Part shown: piece by piece, positions 1 to 9,820 of the stretch
How the letters are laid out: each line of letters starts with the position of its first letter
Position numbering within the stretch: position 1 is the first letter of the stretch
Assembly: GCF_017357105.1 (NCBI RefSeq)
Contig: NZ_CP071596.1
Coordinates: 930,001 to 994,000, forward strand
Reading direction: 5' to 3'
Length of the DNA stretch: 64,000 bases
From: Natronosalvus caseinilyticus
Lineage (GTDB): Archaea > Halobacteriota > Halobacteria > Halobacteriales > Natrialbaceae
Notes under the pieces: model-generated
The model's input: only the letters and a program-made list of their open reading frames with translations
Databases searched by the model: none
Told to the model about the DNA's origin: nothing
Position numbers and translations under genes: made by a program

Positions 1-1497
1 CGTCGAGATATCGTCCTCCTCGACGTAGACGACGGCACGGTTCTGGCTCTTCAGCTGGACGTCGACGTAGCCACGGGCGATCGACCGGATCTCGCGTTCG
101 ATCTCGGACTTGGCGATCCGATCGACGCCGCTCTCCGCAGTTTCGCCGCCGTCCTCGAGCGGAACCGTGACGACCTGCCGGTTGAACGTGTAGATCTCGT
201 AGGCGGGTTTGCCCGTCTGGAAGTCCGTCACCTGAATCACGGGGCGAGCGAGGTCCTCCTCGGTGAGCCCCGCGGGGACCTTCACCTCCGTCTTGACGTC
301 GTAGACGGTCGAAACTTCGCCGGCGTCGATGTAGACGACGGTGTCGACGACCTGCGGGATCATGCCGAGTTCGACGCGACCGACCAGTCGCTGGAGGGCG
401 TCGATCGGACGAGTCGCGTGGACGACGCCGATCATGCCGACGCCGGCCAGGCGCATGTCCGCGAAGACCTCGAAGTCGTCGGTTTTGCGGACCTCGTCGT
501 AGATTGTGTAGTCGGGCCGGACCATCAACAGGGCGTCGGCGGTCTTGTCCATCCGCCCACCGAGTTCGGTGTACTGGGTGATCTCGGGGCCGACCTGGAG
601 GTCGCGGGGCTTCTCCATCGTCTTGACCGCGTAGTCGTGATCGTTCAGGTACCGGGCGACCGACTGGGCGAACGTCGACTTCCCGGCCCCGGGCGACCCG
701 GAGATGAGGACGCCGCGCTGGCGCTCGAGCAGGCGCTCTTTCAATTCGTCGGCGTGTTCGTAGTCCTCGATGTCGGTCTGGACGATCGGTCTGACGGCGG
801 TGATCTCGATGCCGTCGGAAAAAGGCGGCCGAGCGATGGCAATCCGGTAGTCCCGAAACTGGACGATCTTCATCCCCGGTTCCGAGAGCTCGATGAAGCC
901 GCCGGTGGCCTCGCGGGCACCGTCGACGACCTCGCGGGCGTACTCGTCCATCGTGTCCTCGTCGAGGGGCTCGTCGGCGATCTCCTGGTAGTGCATGTCG
1001 CCGATCTCGCCGCGTTTGGCCTTCGGCCGCGTGTCCGTCTTGAGGTGGACGCTCATCGTCTGGTCGTCGAAGTACTCCTCGATGGCCAGGGTCCCCACTC
1101 GCCGCACTTCGGGGGAGAGGTAGTCCACCTCGAGGCCCTTCGCCTGGGCCACTTCGGCCTGGACGATGTCGCTCGTAACGAAGGTGGCCTCGAGGTCCTC
1201 GGCCAGGTCGCGGATGACGGCGTCGATTTCGCCCTCGGCGGCGTGACCGCGCTCGATGGCGGAGGGGCGCTCGCCGACGTACTCGAGGTCGATGCGGCCC
1301 TCGTCGGCGAACTCGGCGAGGCGTTTGAGCTCGCCCAGGCCGTCCCAGCCGCTGTCGAGGCCGTCGTTGGCCTGCGCCTCGAGTTCGGCGACGACGGCTT
1401 CCGGTACGGAGACCGTCGCTCCCTCGAACTGCCCGTCTTCGATCGCAGCGGAGACGCGGCCGTCGATGACCACGCTCGTGTCCGGCACGACATTCAT
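1..1497 (-). CDS. PIN-domain / VirB11-type ATPase / KH protein, 3' end outside window
   Basis: The minus-strand frame starts at ATG 1497 and stays open to base 1, so the C-terminus lies outside the window. The N-terminus has a PIN/VapC-like start (PDTSVVIDGR). A KH/PINc linker follows, then a secretion-type P-loop ATPase with Walker A GSPGAGKST near residue 265 and a later VVHATRPIDALQRL segment typical of VirB11/PilT-like ATPases. This order matches the conserved archaeal PINc/ATPase/KH family, whose members are thought to act on RNA or nucleic acids; the substrate is unknown. The gene diverges from the membrane protein that begins near 1700. The family call is secure; the role is not. Confidence 0.9.
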   Translation of the reverse strand, partial: MNVVPDTSVVIDGRVSAAIEDGQFEGATVSVPEAVVAELEAQANDGLDSGWDGLGELKRLAEFADEGRIDLEYVGERPSAIERGHAAEGEIDAVIRDLAEDLEATFVTSDIVQAEVAQAKGLEVDYLSPEVRRVGTLAIEEYFDDQTMSVHLKTDTRPKAKRGEIGDMHYQEIADEPLDEDTMDEYAREVVDGAREATGGFIELSEPGMKIVQFRDYRIAIARPPFSDGIEITAVRPIVQTDIEDYEHADELKERLLERQRGVLISGSPGAGKSTFAQSVARYLNDHDYAVKTMEKPRDLQVGPEITQYTELGGRMDKTADALLMVRPDYTIYDEVRKTDDFEVFADMRLAGVGMIGVVHATRPIDALQRLVGRVELGMIPQVVDTVVYIDAGEVSTVYDVKTEVKVPAGLTEEDLARPVIQVTDFQTGKPAYEIYTFNRQVVTVPLEDGGETAESGVDRIAKSEIEREIRSIARGYVDVQLKSQNRAVVYVEEDDIST

Positions 1498-1699
1498 AAC
1501 GGTAATTGCTCGACGGAGGCGTATAAGCGTGTCCACCGGCGATACCAGGTGTACGGCTGCCGGACGGGTAAGTACGCGGAAATCATCCAGTCGCGAACAG
1601 TCAGCGAGACGGAACGCGTTAAGAGGCGGTCGCTCGACCCGTACCTGGCAGATTGTCGATTGGAACAGCTATTTATCATCCGTTGTGATTGCCACGACT

Positions 1700-3118
1700 G
1701 TGGCTACGATCGACCAGCAACCGGCGTCGCCGCTCGTCTTCGACCGGAGCGACGGCTGGCTCGTGACCGGCGCGACCGGCCTCCTGTTCGCGTGCTACCT
1801 GGGACTGGTCGTCGTCGCAAACGCGACCGACTCGGTCCATGCGTGGCACCTCGCCGCCGTCGCGGTCGTCCCCGGGGCAGTCCTCGGCTGTCGACTCGCC
1901 GTGGCCTCGTCCCGAGAGGCCGTCCGCCGTGGACTCGGTCTCGCCATCATTTTCGCCGCGGCCGCCGCCGTCCTCGTCGTCGTCTACCAGAGCCGCTCGC
2001 CGGGCTTCGGACTCGAATCGACTCGACCGCTCTCGGTCGTCGCCGTCTTCGTCGCCATCGTCTCGTTCTTCCTCCTCGTCACCGACGCCAGGCAGTACTC
2101 GGTCGGCGAGTGGGTTGCGATCGGTTGTTTCGCCGTCCTCGCCGCCGTCTCGCTCGCACACACGCTGGCGTTCGTCCCCTCGAGTTCGCAGTCGCGATGG
2201 CCCGTGTGGGCCCTGGTCGTGATGGGGAGCAGCCTCGTCGTGATTCCGCGCCTCGTTCCCGAACGGGTGTTCCTCTGGACCATCTCTCGCCTGGCCGCGG
2301 CCGTCGTCCTGCTGGGACTGGTCACGTACCTCGTTGGCGACTACTCGCTGTGGCTCTTCGAGGTTCGCCAGTGGTCCGGCTCCCCGTCACTCCCGGGAAT
2401 CGAGACCGACGTCACGATCATGCGATCGATCTTCGTGAACCCGAACTCCCTTGGCGTGGTCACCTTCGCCGGATTCGTCGCCGCTATGGTGGAGTTCCAT
2501 CGGGCGGTCGCCACCAGACGCCCCCTCGGTGGGGCCGTCACCGCCGCCCTCGCCGGAATCTGCGGCCTCGGGTTATTTCTCTCGAACGCCCGGGCGTCGA
2601 TGCTCGCCGCGGCGACCGCCGTCGTGGTCTACGCCGGGTACGTCGTCTTCGGTCGACGCGCCGTCCCTGCGGTACTCGTCGCGACCGCCCTCACAATCGG
2701 CGGATTTCTCCTCGGAATGTACGTCGACGTCATCGGCATCTCCGACTCGAACCGCTTCGCCCTCTGGGCCGGGAGCCTCGCGGCGATCCGGGACGGCCCG
2801 CTCCTGTTCGGATACGGCGCTCCGGCGGGACACGTCATCGAACCCTACCTCGAGGGCGGACTGTCCGCGTCGCCGCACAACTCGTACCTCTCGGTGTTCG
2901 TCCGGTTCGGACTGGTCGGCGGCCTCGCGTACCTCGGCCTCGTCGTCGGCAGCGTCGTCGCCGGGGCGATCGAGTACCGCGAGGTCGACGTCGCGATGCT
3001 CGCGTTCGCCGCCGGCTGGGCCGTCCACCAGCTGTTCGAGTCCTATACCCTGTTCTGGTGGTCACCCGGCGCGGTGATCGGTTCGCTCGTCATCGGGTAC
3101 CTCCTGTTCGGGGACTGA
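1700..3118 (+). CDS. O-antigen ligase/polymerase-like multi-pass membrane protein
   Basis: A 472-residue protein with about ten to twelve hydrophobic segments. Two features recall the O-antigen ligase / Wzy superfamily: LSNARASMLAA in the middle, and a large loop ending in SPHNSYLSVFVRFGLVGG (the HNxxL pattern). In that family the protein acts in the membrane and transfers or polymerises lipid-linked glycans. GTG 1700 is chosen because a TATA-like tatttat at 1670-1676 lies about 25 nt upstream, which fits leaderless initiation. GTG 1685 is an alternative. No other glycan gene adjoins it, so the substrate cannot be inferred. Confidence 0.75.
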   Translation: MATIDQQPASPLVFDRSDGWLVTGATGLLFACYLGLVVVANATDSVHAWHLAAVAVVPGAVLGCRLAVASSREAVRRGLGLAIIFAAAAAVLVVVYQSRSPGFGLESTRPLSVVAVFVAIVSFFLLVTDARQYSVGEWVAIGCFAVLAAVSLAHTLAFVPSSSQSRWPVWALVVMGSSLVVIPRLVPERVFLWTISRLAAAVVLLGLVTYLVGDYSLWLFEVRQWSGSPSLPGIETDVTIMRSIFVNPNSLGVVTFAGFVAAMVEFHRAVATRRPLGGAVTAALAGICGLGLFLSNARASMLAAATAVVVYAGYVVFGRRAVPAVLVATALTIGGFLLGMYVDVIGISDSNRFALWAGSLAAIRDGPLLFGYGAPAGHVIEPYLEGGLSASPHNSYLSVFVRFGLVGGLAYLGLVVGSVVAGAIEYREVDVAMLAFAAGWAVHQLFESYTLFWWSPGAVIGSLVIGYLLFGD

Positions 3119-3227
3119 GCGCTCGAGCCGGCGGCAGTCGGGTCCACGTTCGATCTGGCGGCGGTCGGGTCCACTTTCGAAGACCGAATCCGGTGGACCC
3201 AACACCTCCACCGTCGTACTCGCCGCC

Positions 3228-4322
3228 ATGCACGTTCGCGAACTGACCCGCGACCTCGTCTCCATTCCCAGCCACCAGGACGAGACGGCCGCGGGCGACT
3301 ACGTCGAGGACTGGCTGCGACGCGAAACCGATGCCGACGTCATTCGAGACGAGGTGGGGAACGTGATCGCTCGCCGGGGAGAAGGCGGAGCGTCGCTGGC
3401 ACTCGTCGGCCACCACGACGTCGTCGACCCGGCGCCCTCACAGCTCGATACCAGTGGCGGGTACGTCGTCGACGAACGCAGCGGGCGTCTCTACGGCCGC
3501 GGCGCGGCCGACATGAAGGGGGCCGTCGCGGCGGCGATGCTCGCGTTTCGAGACGCCGACCCCGCTGGCGAACTCGTCTTCGCGAGCTTCGTCGGCGAGG
3601 AGGTGGGTGGCGTCGGCGCCCGCCACGCCATCGAGCACGGCTTCGCCCCCGACTACGCGGTCGTCGGGGAGGGGTCGACGAACTACTCCGGCCCGGGCGT
3701 GACCGACGTCGCCGTGGCCCACCGGGGTCGCCGCGGGAGCACGATCACCGCCCGCGGGACGGCGGCTCACGCCAGCGAACCCGACGTCGGCGAGAACGCC
3801 ATTTACCGCGCGGCTGACGCCGTCGATGCAATCCGAAAACTCGAGCCGCCAACGGTCGAGGTCGCGGGCGAACCACTCGAGGGACAGGTCACCGTCACCG
3901 AAATCGACGGCGGGTCGGGGATCAACGTCGTCCCCGACTCGTGTACGCTGACGGTCGACGAGCGAACCGTCCCCGGCGAGCGGGTCGATCTCGAGTCCGT
4001 CGCAGCCCTCCCGGGAATCGAGTGGACGGTCGACCAGGACCTGCCGCCGATGCGCTGTGGGGACGACGGATTCGCCGAGTCAGTGCTCGAGGTGGCTCGA
4101 GCAGTCCAGTCAGACGCGTCGACCCCGCCGGAACTCGTGACGAAACCCCACGCCACTGACGCCGGCTGGCTCGTCCAGGCCGGCACCGAGTGCGTCGTCT
4201 ACGGCCCGTCCGAACCCGGCGAGGCCCACACCGCCACGGAGAGCGTTTCGATCCGGGTGCTCGAGCGCTGTCTCGAGACGTACCGGCGGCTCGCGTCTAC
4301 GGGGTGGAAGCGAGGCGGGTGA
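3228..4322 (+). CDS. M20-family metallopeptidase / deacylase
   Basis: A 364-residue protein with the M20 (ArgE/DapE/carboxypeptidase G2) zinc-site pattern: GHHDVVDP, GRGAADMKGAV, FVGEEVGG, VVGEGS and a late GEAHTATES. A dimerisation-like insert sits in the middle (HRGRRGSTITARGTAAHAS). The family removes acyl groups or residues from small peptides and amino acids in the cytoplasm, using two zinc or cobalt ions. The length is normal for ArgE/DapE. There is no lysine or arginine biosynthesis cluster nearby, so LysK/ArgE naming would be a guess. Confidence 0.88.
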   Translation: MHVRELTRDLVSIPSHQDETAAGDYVEDWLRRETDADVIRDEVGNVIARRGEGGASLALVGHHDVVDPAPSQLDTSGGYVVDERSGRLYGRGAADMKGAVAAAMLAFRDADPAGELVFASFVGEEVGGVGARHAIEHGFAPDYAVVGEGSTNYSGPGVTDVAVAHRGRRGSTITARGTAAHASEPDVGENAIYRAADAVDAIRKLEPPTVEVAGEPLEGQVTVTEIDGGSGINVVPDSCTLTVDERTVPGERVDLESVAALPGIEWTVDQDLPPMRCGDDGFAESVLEVARAVQSDASTPPELVTKPHATDAGWLVQAGTECVVYGPSEPGEAHTATESVSIRVLERCLETYRRLASTGWKRGG

Positions 4323-4374
4323 ATCACAGGCCGACGCAACTACTGATCGAAGAAAACGAATCGAGAGTATTCAC

Positions 4375-4929
4375 CTACCCGAGGAAGTACCGCGTCCACG
4401 GGTAACGCTCGACGAGTGGCTGACCGCCGACCTCGTACTGCTCGATATAGGCGTCGAGCCCGAGGATGCGGCCGGCACCGAAGGCGGCGACCGACAGGAA
4501 GACGAGCATGTACGCGAAGTCGCCGTTGATGTAGCCGTGGGAGATGTCCCAGTTGCCCAGGTAGAACATGAGCATCATGAACGCGCCCCAGAAGGCCGCC
4601 AGGCGCGTCAGGACGCCGAAGATGAGCCCGAGACCGATGAGGACCTCGCCCCACGGGACGGCGACGTTCACGAAGTCGACGAACCAGCCGGTCTCGCCCA
4701 TCGCGACGAACAGGTCCGCGGCGGGACTCCCGTTGTTCGGTGCCGCCCCCGTGAGATAGCCCGCCGCACTGAACTCTCTGGAGAGGACCTTATCGACCCC
4801 GCTCTGGAAGAAGGCGAGTCCCATCATCAGTCGCAGGGCGAGGATGAACCAGACGCTGAGAGTGTGAAGCTTTCCGGTCGCCGTGTATCCTGCAACTGTG
4901 CTTTGCAGTTGTACTTCTTCTGTTGCCAT
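4375..4929 (-). CDS. DoxX-family membrane protein
   Basis: A 184-residue protein starting at ATG 4929. It has four hydrophobic helices and the DoxX-like features LRLMMGLAFFQSGVDKVL, PWGEVLIGLGLIFGVLTRLAAF and FMMLMFYLGNWD. DoxX proteins are small integral membrane proteins. Some are linked to thiosulfate:quinone oxidoreductase or to redox stress, but this subgroup has no settled function. The gene is convergent with the M20 hydrolase and divergent from the M32 carboxypeptidase. A longer in-frame extension upstream of 4929 exists but has the composition of antisense sequence. Confidence 0.9.
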   Translation of the reverse strand: MATEEVQLQSTVAGYTATGKLHTLSVWFILALRLMMGLAFFQSGVDKVLSREFSAAGYLTGAAPNNGSPAADLFVAMGETGWFVDFVNVAVPWGEVLIGLGLIFGVLTRLAAFWGAFMMLMFYLGNWDISHGYINGDFAYMLVFLSVAAFGAGRILGLDAYIEQYEVGGQPLVERYPWTRYFLG

Positions 4930-5094
4930 GGTTGAACAGTCGTCTGCTGATCCATTAAACGAGGGGACCGATTCCCAATACGTGGTATTCGTCTCGCCGG
5001 ATTCGTTTCGCTTCGCTCGTGACGTCGCCAGCGCCGCCTCGAGGCGTTCGCCGAAACCACGAGGTTGATAGCCCGCCGCAAGTATTGCAGTGAC

Positions 5095-6624
5095 ATGGCG
5101 ACAGTCTCGGATTCGGAGACGGAGACGGACGGTGCTTACGACGAACTTCTCACGCGCATCGAACGCATCACGAACGTCGGCAACGCCGCCGGGGTCCTCC
5201 GGTGGGACCAGGAGGTCGTGATGCCCGAAGGCGGCACGCCCGCCCGGGCGAAACAGCTCTCGACGCTCTCGGCGCTCGGCCACGAACTGCTGACCGACGA
5301 ACGAACCGGCGTGCTGCTCGAGGCACTCGAGGATACCGAACTCGACGGGGAGGAAGAAGCCGTCGTCCGCGAAATCCGACGGCGGTACGACCGAGCGACG
5401 AGTGTTCCCCAGGACCTCGTCGAAGAAATCTCGGAGACGACCGCGAACGCCCACCCGACGTGGGTCGAGGCCAAAGAAGAAGACGACTTCTCGATTTTCG
5501 AACCGACGCTCGAGAAACTGGTCGACCTACAGAAGGAGTACGCGAACCACATCGACCCGGACGCCGATCCCTACGAGGTCCTCTTTGCCGACTACGAGCC
5601 CTACCTCGACCTCGAAACCGCCGAGCGCGTCCTCGAGCGCCTGCGCGACGAACTCGTGCCGCTGCTCGAGGCCATCGACGACTCCGAGGCCGACGTCGAG
5701 ACCGACGCCTTTGCAGGCACGTTCGACGACGACGATCAGGAAGCGCTCGCTCGAGACGTGCTCGACTCGCTGGGCTACGACTGGGATCGCGGCCGTCTCG
5801 ACACCGCCCCGCACCCGTTCTCGACGGGCACCCAGTTCGACGCGCGCGTGACGACTCGCTTCGACGAGAACGACCTGCTGGGGTCGATCACGTCGACCAT
5901 CCACGAGTTCGGCCACGCCAACTACACCCTCGGCCTTCCCGACGAGGGGTACGGCACCCCGCTCGGTGAAGCGCGAGACCTGACCGTCCACGAGTCGCAG
6001 TCCCGCCTCTGGGAGAACCACGTCGGTCGTTCCCGCCCGTTCTGGGAGCACTTCCTGCCGATCGCCCGCGAGCGCTTCCCCGAACTCGAGGACGTCTCCC
6101 CGGAGGCGGCCTACGAGGCGGCCAACCAGGTCTACGACGACAACCTCATTCGGGTCGAGGCGGACGAACTCACCTACCACCTCCACATCGTCGTTCGCTT
6201 CGAGATCGAACGCGACCTGATCTCGGGCGACCTCGAGGTCTCTGGCGTCCCCGAGGCCTGGAACGACAAGTACGAGGAGTACCTCGGCATCCGCCCCGAA
6301 ACCGACGCCGAGGGCTGTCTGCAGGACATCCACTGGAGCCACGGCTCCTTCGGGTACTTCCCGACGTACTCGTTGGGGTCGGTGCTCGCCGCGCAACTGT
6401 ACGCCGCCGCCGAGGACGACCTCGGAGAGTTCGACGACCGCGTCCGCGAGGGCGACTTCGCCGACCTCAATGGCTGGCTGCGCGAGGAGATCCACGCTCA
6501 CGGCAAGCGCTACACCACGCCCGACCTCGTCGAGGAAGCCACCGGCGAGACCTACACGGCGGATTACTTCCTCGAGTACGCGAAAGACAAGTACGGCGAC
6601 CTGTACGATCTCGAGGACTACTGA
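5095..6624 (+). CDS. M32 carboxypeptidase, copy 1
   Basis: A 509-residue protein beginning MATVSDSETE. The zinc motif HEFGH is at residues 270-274 within a STIHEFGHANYTLGLP context, followed by ESQSRLWENHVGRS and IRPETDAEGCLQDIHWS, all typical of thermostable carboxypeptidase Taq (family M32). It removes C-terminal residues from peptides in the cytoplasm using a divalent metal. Length is normal for the family. A second, clearly paralogous copy lies at 9821-11374 in the same orientation. ATG 5095 is preferred over upstream in-frame alternatives because the conserved N-terminus is shared with copy 2 (MATVxE). Confidence 0.95.
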   Translation: MATVSDSETETDGAYDELLTRIERITNVGNAAGVLRWDQEVVMPEGGTPARAKQLSTLSALGHELLTDERTGVLLEALEDTELDGEEEAVVREIRRRYDRATSVPQDLVEEISETTANAHPTWVEAKEEDDFSIFEPTLEKLVDLQKEYANHIDPDADPYEVLFADYEPYLDLETAERVLERLRDELVPLLEAIDDSEADVETDAFAGTFDDDDQEALARDVLDSLGYDWDRGRLDTAPHPFSTGTQFDARVTTRFDENDLLGSITSTIHEFGHANYTLGLPDEGYGTPLGEARDLTVHESQSRLWENHVGRSRPFWEHFLPIARERFPELEDVSPEAAYEAANQVYDDNLIRVEADELTYHLHIVVRFEIERDLISGDLEVSGVPEAWNDKYEEYLGIRPETDAEGCLQDIHWSHGSFGYFPTYSLGSVLAAQLYAAAEDDLGEFDDRVREGDFADLNGWLREEIHAHGKRYTTPDLVEEATGETYTADYFLEYAKDKYGDLYDLEDY

Positions 6625-6774
6625 GGCTGAACCGTCCTCGAGGACGGCCAAGCGGACGCCAGTAATCCTGTATTGAGCCCGACGCAAGGCGATTTTTCGT
6701 CCTCGTAAGCCGGGGCTACTATACCCCTTTTCCAATAGAAGCGCTTTAGGGGACGTAACTCCTTGTACGTCTGT

Positions 6775-7377
6775 ATGTCCCAGCGACAGGGCGCAGACCT
6801 CTCCTACGAGGACGGGGCGCGTGCGGTCGAACTCGCACGCGAATCCGTCGAATCCTACGTACGGCACGGCCAACGAGAACACCCGGGAAGCATGCGCGAG
6901 ACTTTTTACGAGCGCACCGGCGCGTTCGTCCGGCTCGAATCCACCCGCGGTCGGGGCAGCCTTCGGGGCTGTGCCGGCGGCTATCGCTCGGGCGAACAGC
7001 TCGGTCACGTCATCGTCGACGCGGCGATCGAAGCCGCGAGCGGCGACTCCTGTGGCTCGGAGGTGACGCCCTCGGAACTCTCGAACCTGACAGTCTCGGT
7101 CTGTACAGTTCGGAACATCCTGCTCACCGACGACCCGCTCGAGGACCTCGAACTCGGTACCCACGGCGTCGCCATCGACGGCGGCGGCAACGCGGGGTGG
7201 CTCTACCCGACGATTCCAGTCGAAAACGGCTGGAGCGCCCGCGAGTACCTCGACCGAACGTGTCGCAAGGCCGGACTCCCCCCGACGGCCTGGCAGGACG
7301 ACGACGTCGTCGTCACCCTCTTCGAGGGACAGGTCTTCCGCGAGCGCTCGAGCGACGGGAGCATCGAGGAACTGTAA
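6775..7377 (+). CDS. AMMECR1-domain protein (TIGR00296 family)
   Basis: A 200-residue protein with the family's core motif RGSLRGCAGG near residues 65-74, and the later GWLYPTIPVENGW and TAWQDDDVVV segments. AMMECR1-like proteins are conserved from archaea to humans. The LRGC motif is thought to form a functional pocket, but no reaction is established. ATG 6775 is used; a TTG at 6763 is possible. The gene stands alone between the first carboxypeptidase and the calcium-binding-repeat gene. Confidence 0.92.
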   Translation: MSQRQGADLSYEDGARAVELARESVESYVRHGQREHPGSMRETFYERTGAFVRLESTRGRGSLRGCAGGYRSGEQLGHVIVDAAIEAASGDSCGSEVTPSELSNLTVSVCTVRNILLTDDPLEDLELGTHGVAIDGGGNAGWLYPTIPVENGWSAREYLDRTCRKAGLPPTAWQDDDVVVTLFEGQVFRERSSDGSIEEL

Positions 7378-7600
7378 CGTCTCCCGTCGCGTCGGTCCTG
7401 GCTCGATGTGGCCCGCGCTCGGTGCCCACTCACCGGACGGACGCACGTCGGAGGTGGCGCCTTCAGGTGGCGTCCACCAGGGGAGGGGGACACTACACTT
7501 TTTATAGCGAGCGGCGCATCGAAGAATCCATCGACGAACAGCATTTGACGCGTCGCCTGGCGCCTCGAGTCGGCAGTGAGGAGGGACGGCTGACGGGTGA
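7378..7600. other. Gap before the start-less surface-protein gene
   Basis: No convincing gene is visible. Runs such as ttttatagcgagcgg near 7500 could be a promoter relic. The lost 5' end of the following gene would have lain here or further upstream. Confidence 0.4.
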
Positions 7601-9553
7601 GACGAAGCGGATTTCAACCGGTACGAACTCGAGGCGACGGAGACGGTCCCACCCGACCCGGACAGCAACTCGACGTTCACGGACGGAAACGAGTCGGATC
7701 GGGGACTGCTCGACGATGACGACGATCACGAGGCTATTCCGACAACCCCTTCCCTCAAACGTGAGCATCAGCGAGCGTTAGGTAGGGTAGTTGACTTCTA
7801 CACGCGGTTGCGCGGAACCGGAGACGCCGAACTCAGGCTGATCGGTGACGACCGGACGAGAACGGTCTCTGCTCATACGGACTGGCACAACACATCGCTC
7901 ATCGTCTCTGATTTCGCCGGCCAGGAGGTGACCGTCCAGCTCCGGGCCGAGAACGACGAGGAACTCGAGGTCGACTACGTGAGTTTCCTCGAGGATACTG
8001 CGGACACCGGTATCCCCGACGAAGTCCAGACGATGCCCCTCAGGATGCGTCATGGTTCACCGGGCGTTTTCTGGTCCCCTCTCGACCTGGATCCGGCGGT
8101 TGCGGACACGAGCGGCGACGGGCTGACCGACGCCGAGGTCATCGACCTCGAATGGGATTTCGTCAGGTCCGATCGAGGCGACGGTGCCTGGGACCTCAAA
8201 GCCGTGGTCAACGGTGCTACTGCCCACCCCGCTCGTATCGACACCACCGGCGACGGATTGACCGATCGCCAGCAACTCGAGGGCTGGGAGATCAACGTCG
8301 TCGACGAGCACGGCGAGGCCAAAGCGATGATGGAGGCGCTCGCCGACCCGGACGACGACCGCGACCTGGGGCAGTTCTTCACCGAACGACCGGTGAAGGC
8401 GAACCCGCTGATCGACGACACCGACGGCGACGGATTGAGCGACGCCGAGGAGTTCGAACTGGGAACCGATCCCGAGCTTCGGGATACGACCGGTGACGGG
8501 ATTTCGGATCGAGACGCTCTCGAACTCGACAGGGAGGATCCGACGATGTTCACGGTGACGCCGCCAGCGGTGAGCCTGTCGTCAATCAACGAGGGGATAA
8601 ATAATGAAAAGTTCGAATTGCCGAAATACTGGGTGACCTATGGGTATGAACTCAGTGATTCCGCTGGCGTGGCGAGTGCTGAACTCAGGCGTGATTGTGC
8701 GAGATTTGACAAGAACACGTATCCTGGGAAGAAATCAGAATTCGACACCTCGACGTTCGAGTCGACCCTCGAGATCGCTCTCACTCCGTGGCGAGGCTCG
8801 CTGACGACGATCACCGTCGAAGACGTCCACGAGAACATAGGGACCGAGACGCTGTACTACAAACACCCGTACGCGGTCAAATTAGCGACCGAACTCAACT
8901 CGCCCGAGGAAGCAGGGGTTCTGACCGGTGTTACAATGGGTGCGGCCGAGTTGCCGGATTTCATCCGCCTGGTTCGGAAGGAGCCGCGAGAGATGGCGAC
9001 GGCGATGACCGAGTTCATCGAGGAGATGGGACGGGCCTCTGTGGATCCGATGCGGAATCCCTGGGTCGAGATCGCGAAGGATCTGCCACCGAGCATCTAT
9101 CACGATCAACAGCAGGCGAATCCGTATCCAGCTCCCTCGAGCGATCCACTCGAATCGTTCTCGACGTGTCTGGGAACGCTCGGTTACTCCGACGGCGACC
9201 ACCTGGGGCTCAGCGACGAGGAGTTCACCCACTGCCAGTTCGCCAACGGCTGGTATTCGGGGTACAGCGCGTTCCTCGTCATCGAGACGCTCGTCGGCGA
9301 CAAAGGGTTCTCGAAAGGGGCGACGAGTGCGAGCGACGTGGCCACCCAGCTGCGGCGGGCCTCGGACGACCTCGAGAGTGTCCTGCCGGCGGTTCGGTCG
9401 GGGCAGTCGATGCGGACGACCCAGGTCAGTCACCGACTGCTCACCGACGGTGGCCGGCAGCTAGACGATCTGTCGCCGCAGTTCCGGACGGCCGGGAAAA
9501 CCGTCCAGGGGGTCAAGCGACTCGAGGCGTCGTGCTCGAATCTGTATCTGTAG
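7601..9553 (+). pseudogene. Calcium-binding-repeat (TSP3-like) protein without a recognisable start
   Basis: The reading frame is open from just after a stop at 7598-7600 to 9553, but the first in-frame ATG is at 8033. Upstream there is only a TTG at 7808, although clearly coding-like sequence (acidic DDDDDHEAIP stretch, then a beta-rich domain) precedes it. Several DxDGDGLTD-type repeats (TSGDGLTD, TTGDGLTD, DGDGLSD, TTGDGISD) are calcium-binding thrombospondin-3-like motifs usual in haloarchaeal surface proteins. The C-terminal 300 residues are unrecognised. No signal peptide is visible, so the gene has probably lost its 5' end. Confidence 0.7.
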
Positions 9554-9820
9554 CCAATTCTATCGAAATTCACGAAAACATCGGTTTTCCATCACTTATG
9601 TCAAACGTATAGCGGAATCAATCCAAGGAGCCAGGCTCCGATCTCCTCCGTTCGACAGGGAACTCAAAATGGCTGGAACGAATTTTCAGCAAGTAAAACG
9701 TCGATCCGGACCGCCGAGTGGCTGTAAGCCTTCGCCGCCGAAGAACTCGCTTCTCTACACACGATGGTCGGATCGACCCGAGGATTTACTATCACTCACT
9801 CGAACCTTTCGAGACGAAAT
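9554..9820. other. Intergenic stretch, no gene seen
   Basis: The sequence is AT-richer than its surroundings and without an open frame of coding composition. It holds the promoter region of the second carboxypeptidase. Confidence 0.4.

Noticed and set aside
302-311. The finding listed at these coordinates refers to protein residues, not to DNA bases 302-311
   Set aside because: Nothing unusual is seen in the DNA at 302-311, which is inside the PIN-ATPase gene. The relevant DNA is 40198-40233 and 40909-40938, as stated in that finding.
418-3246. Very long plus-strand open frame (942 codons) and several frames over 500 codons on strands opposite real genes
   Set aside because: They lie antisense to, or out of frame with, recognisable genes (PIN-ATPase, O-antigen ligase, carboxypeptidases). 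Their Arg/Ser/Val-rich composition is that of shadows in GC-rich DNA.
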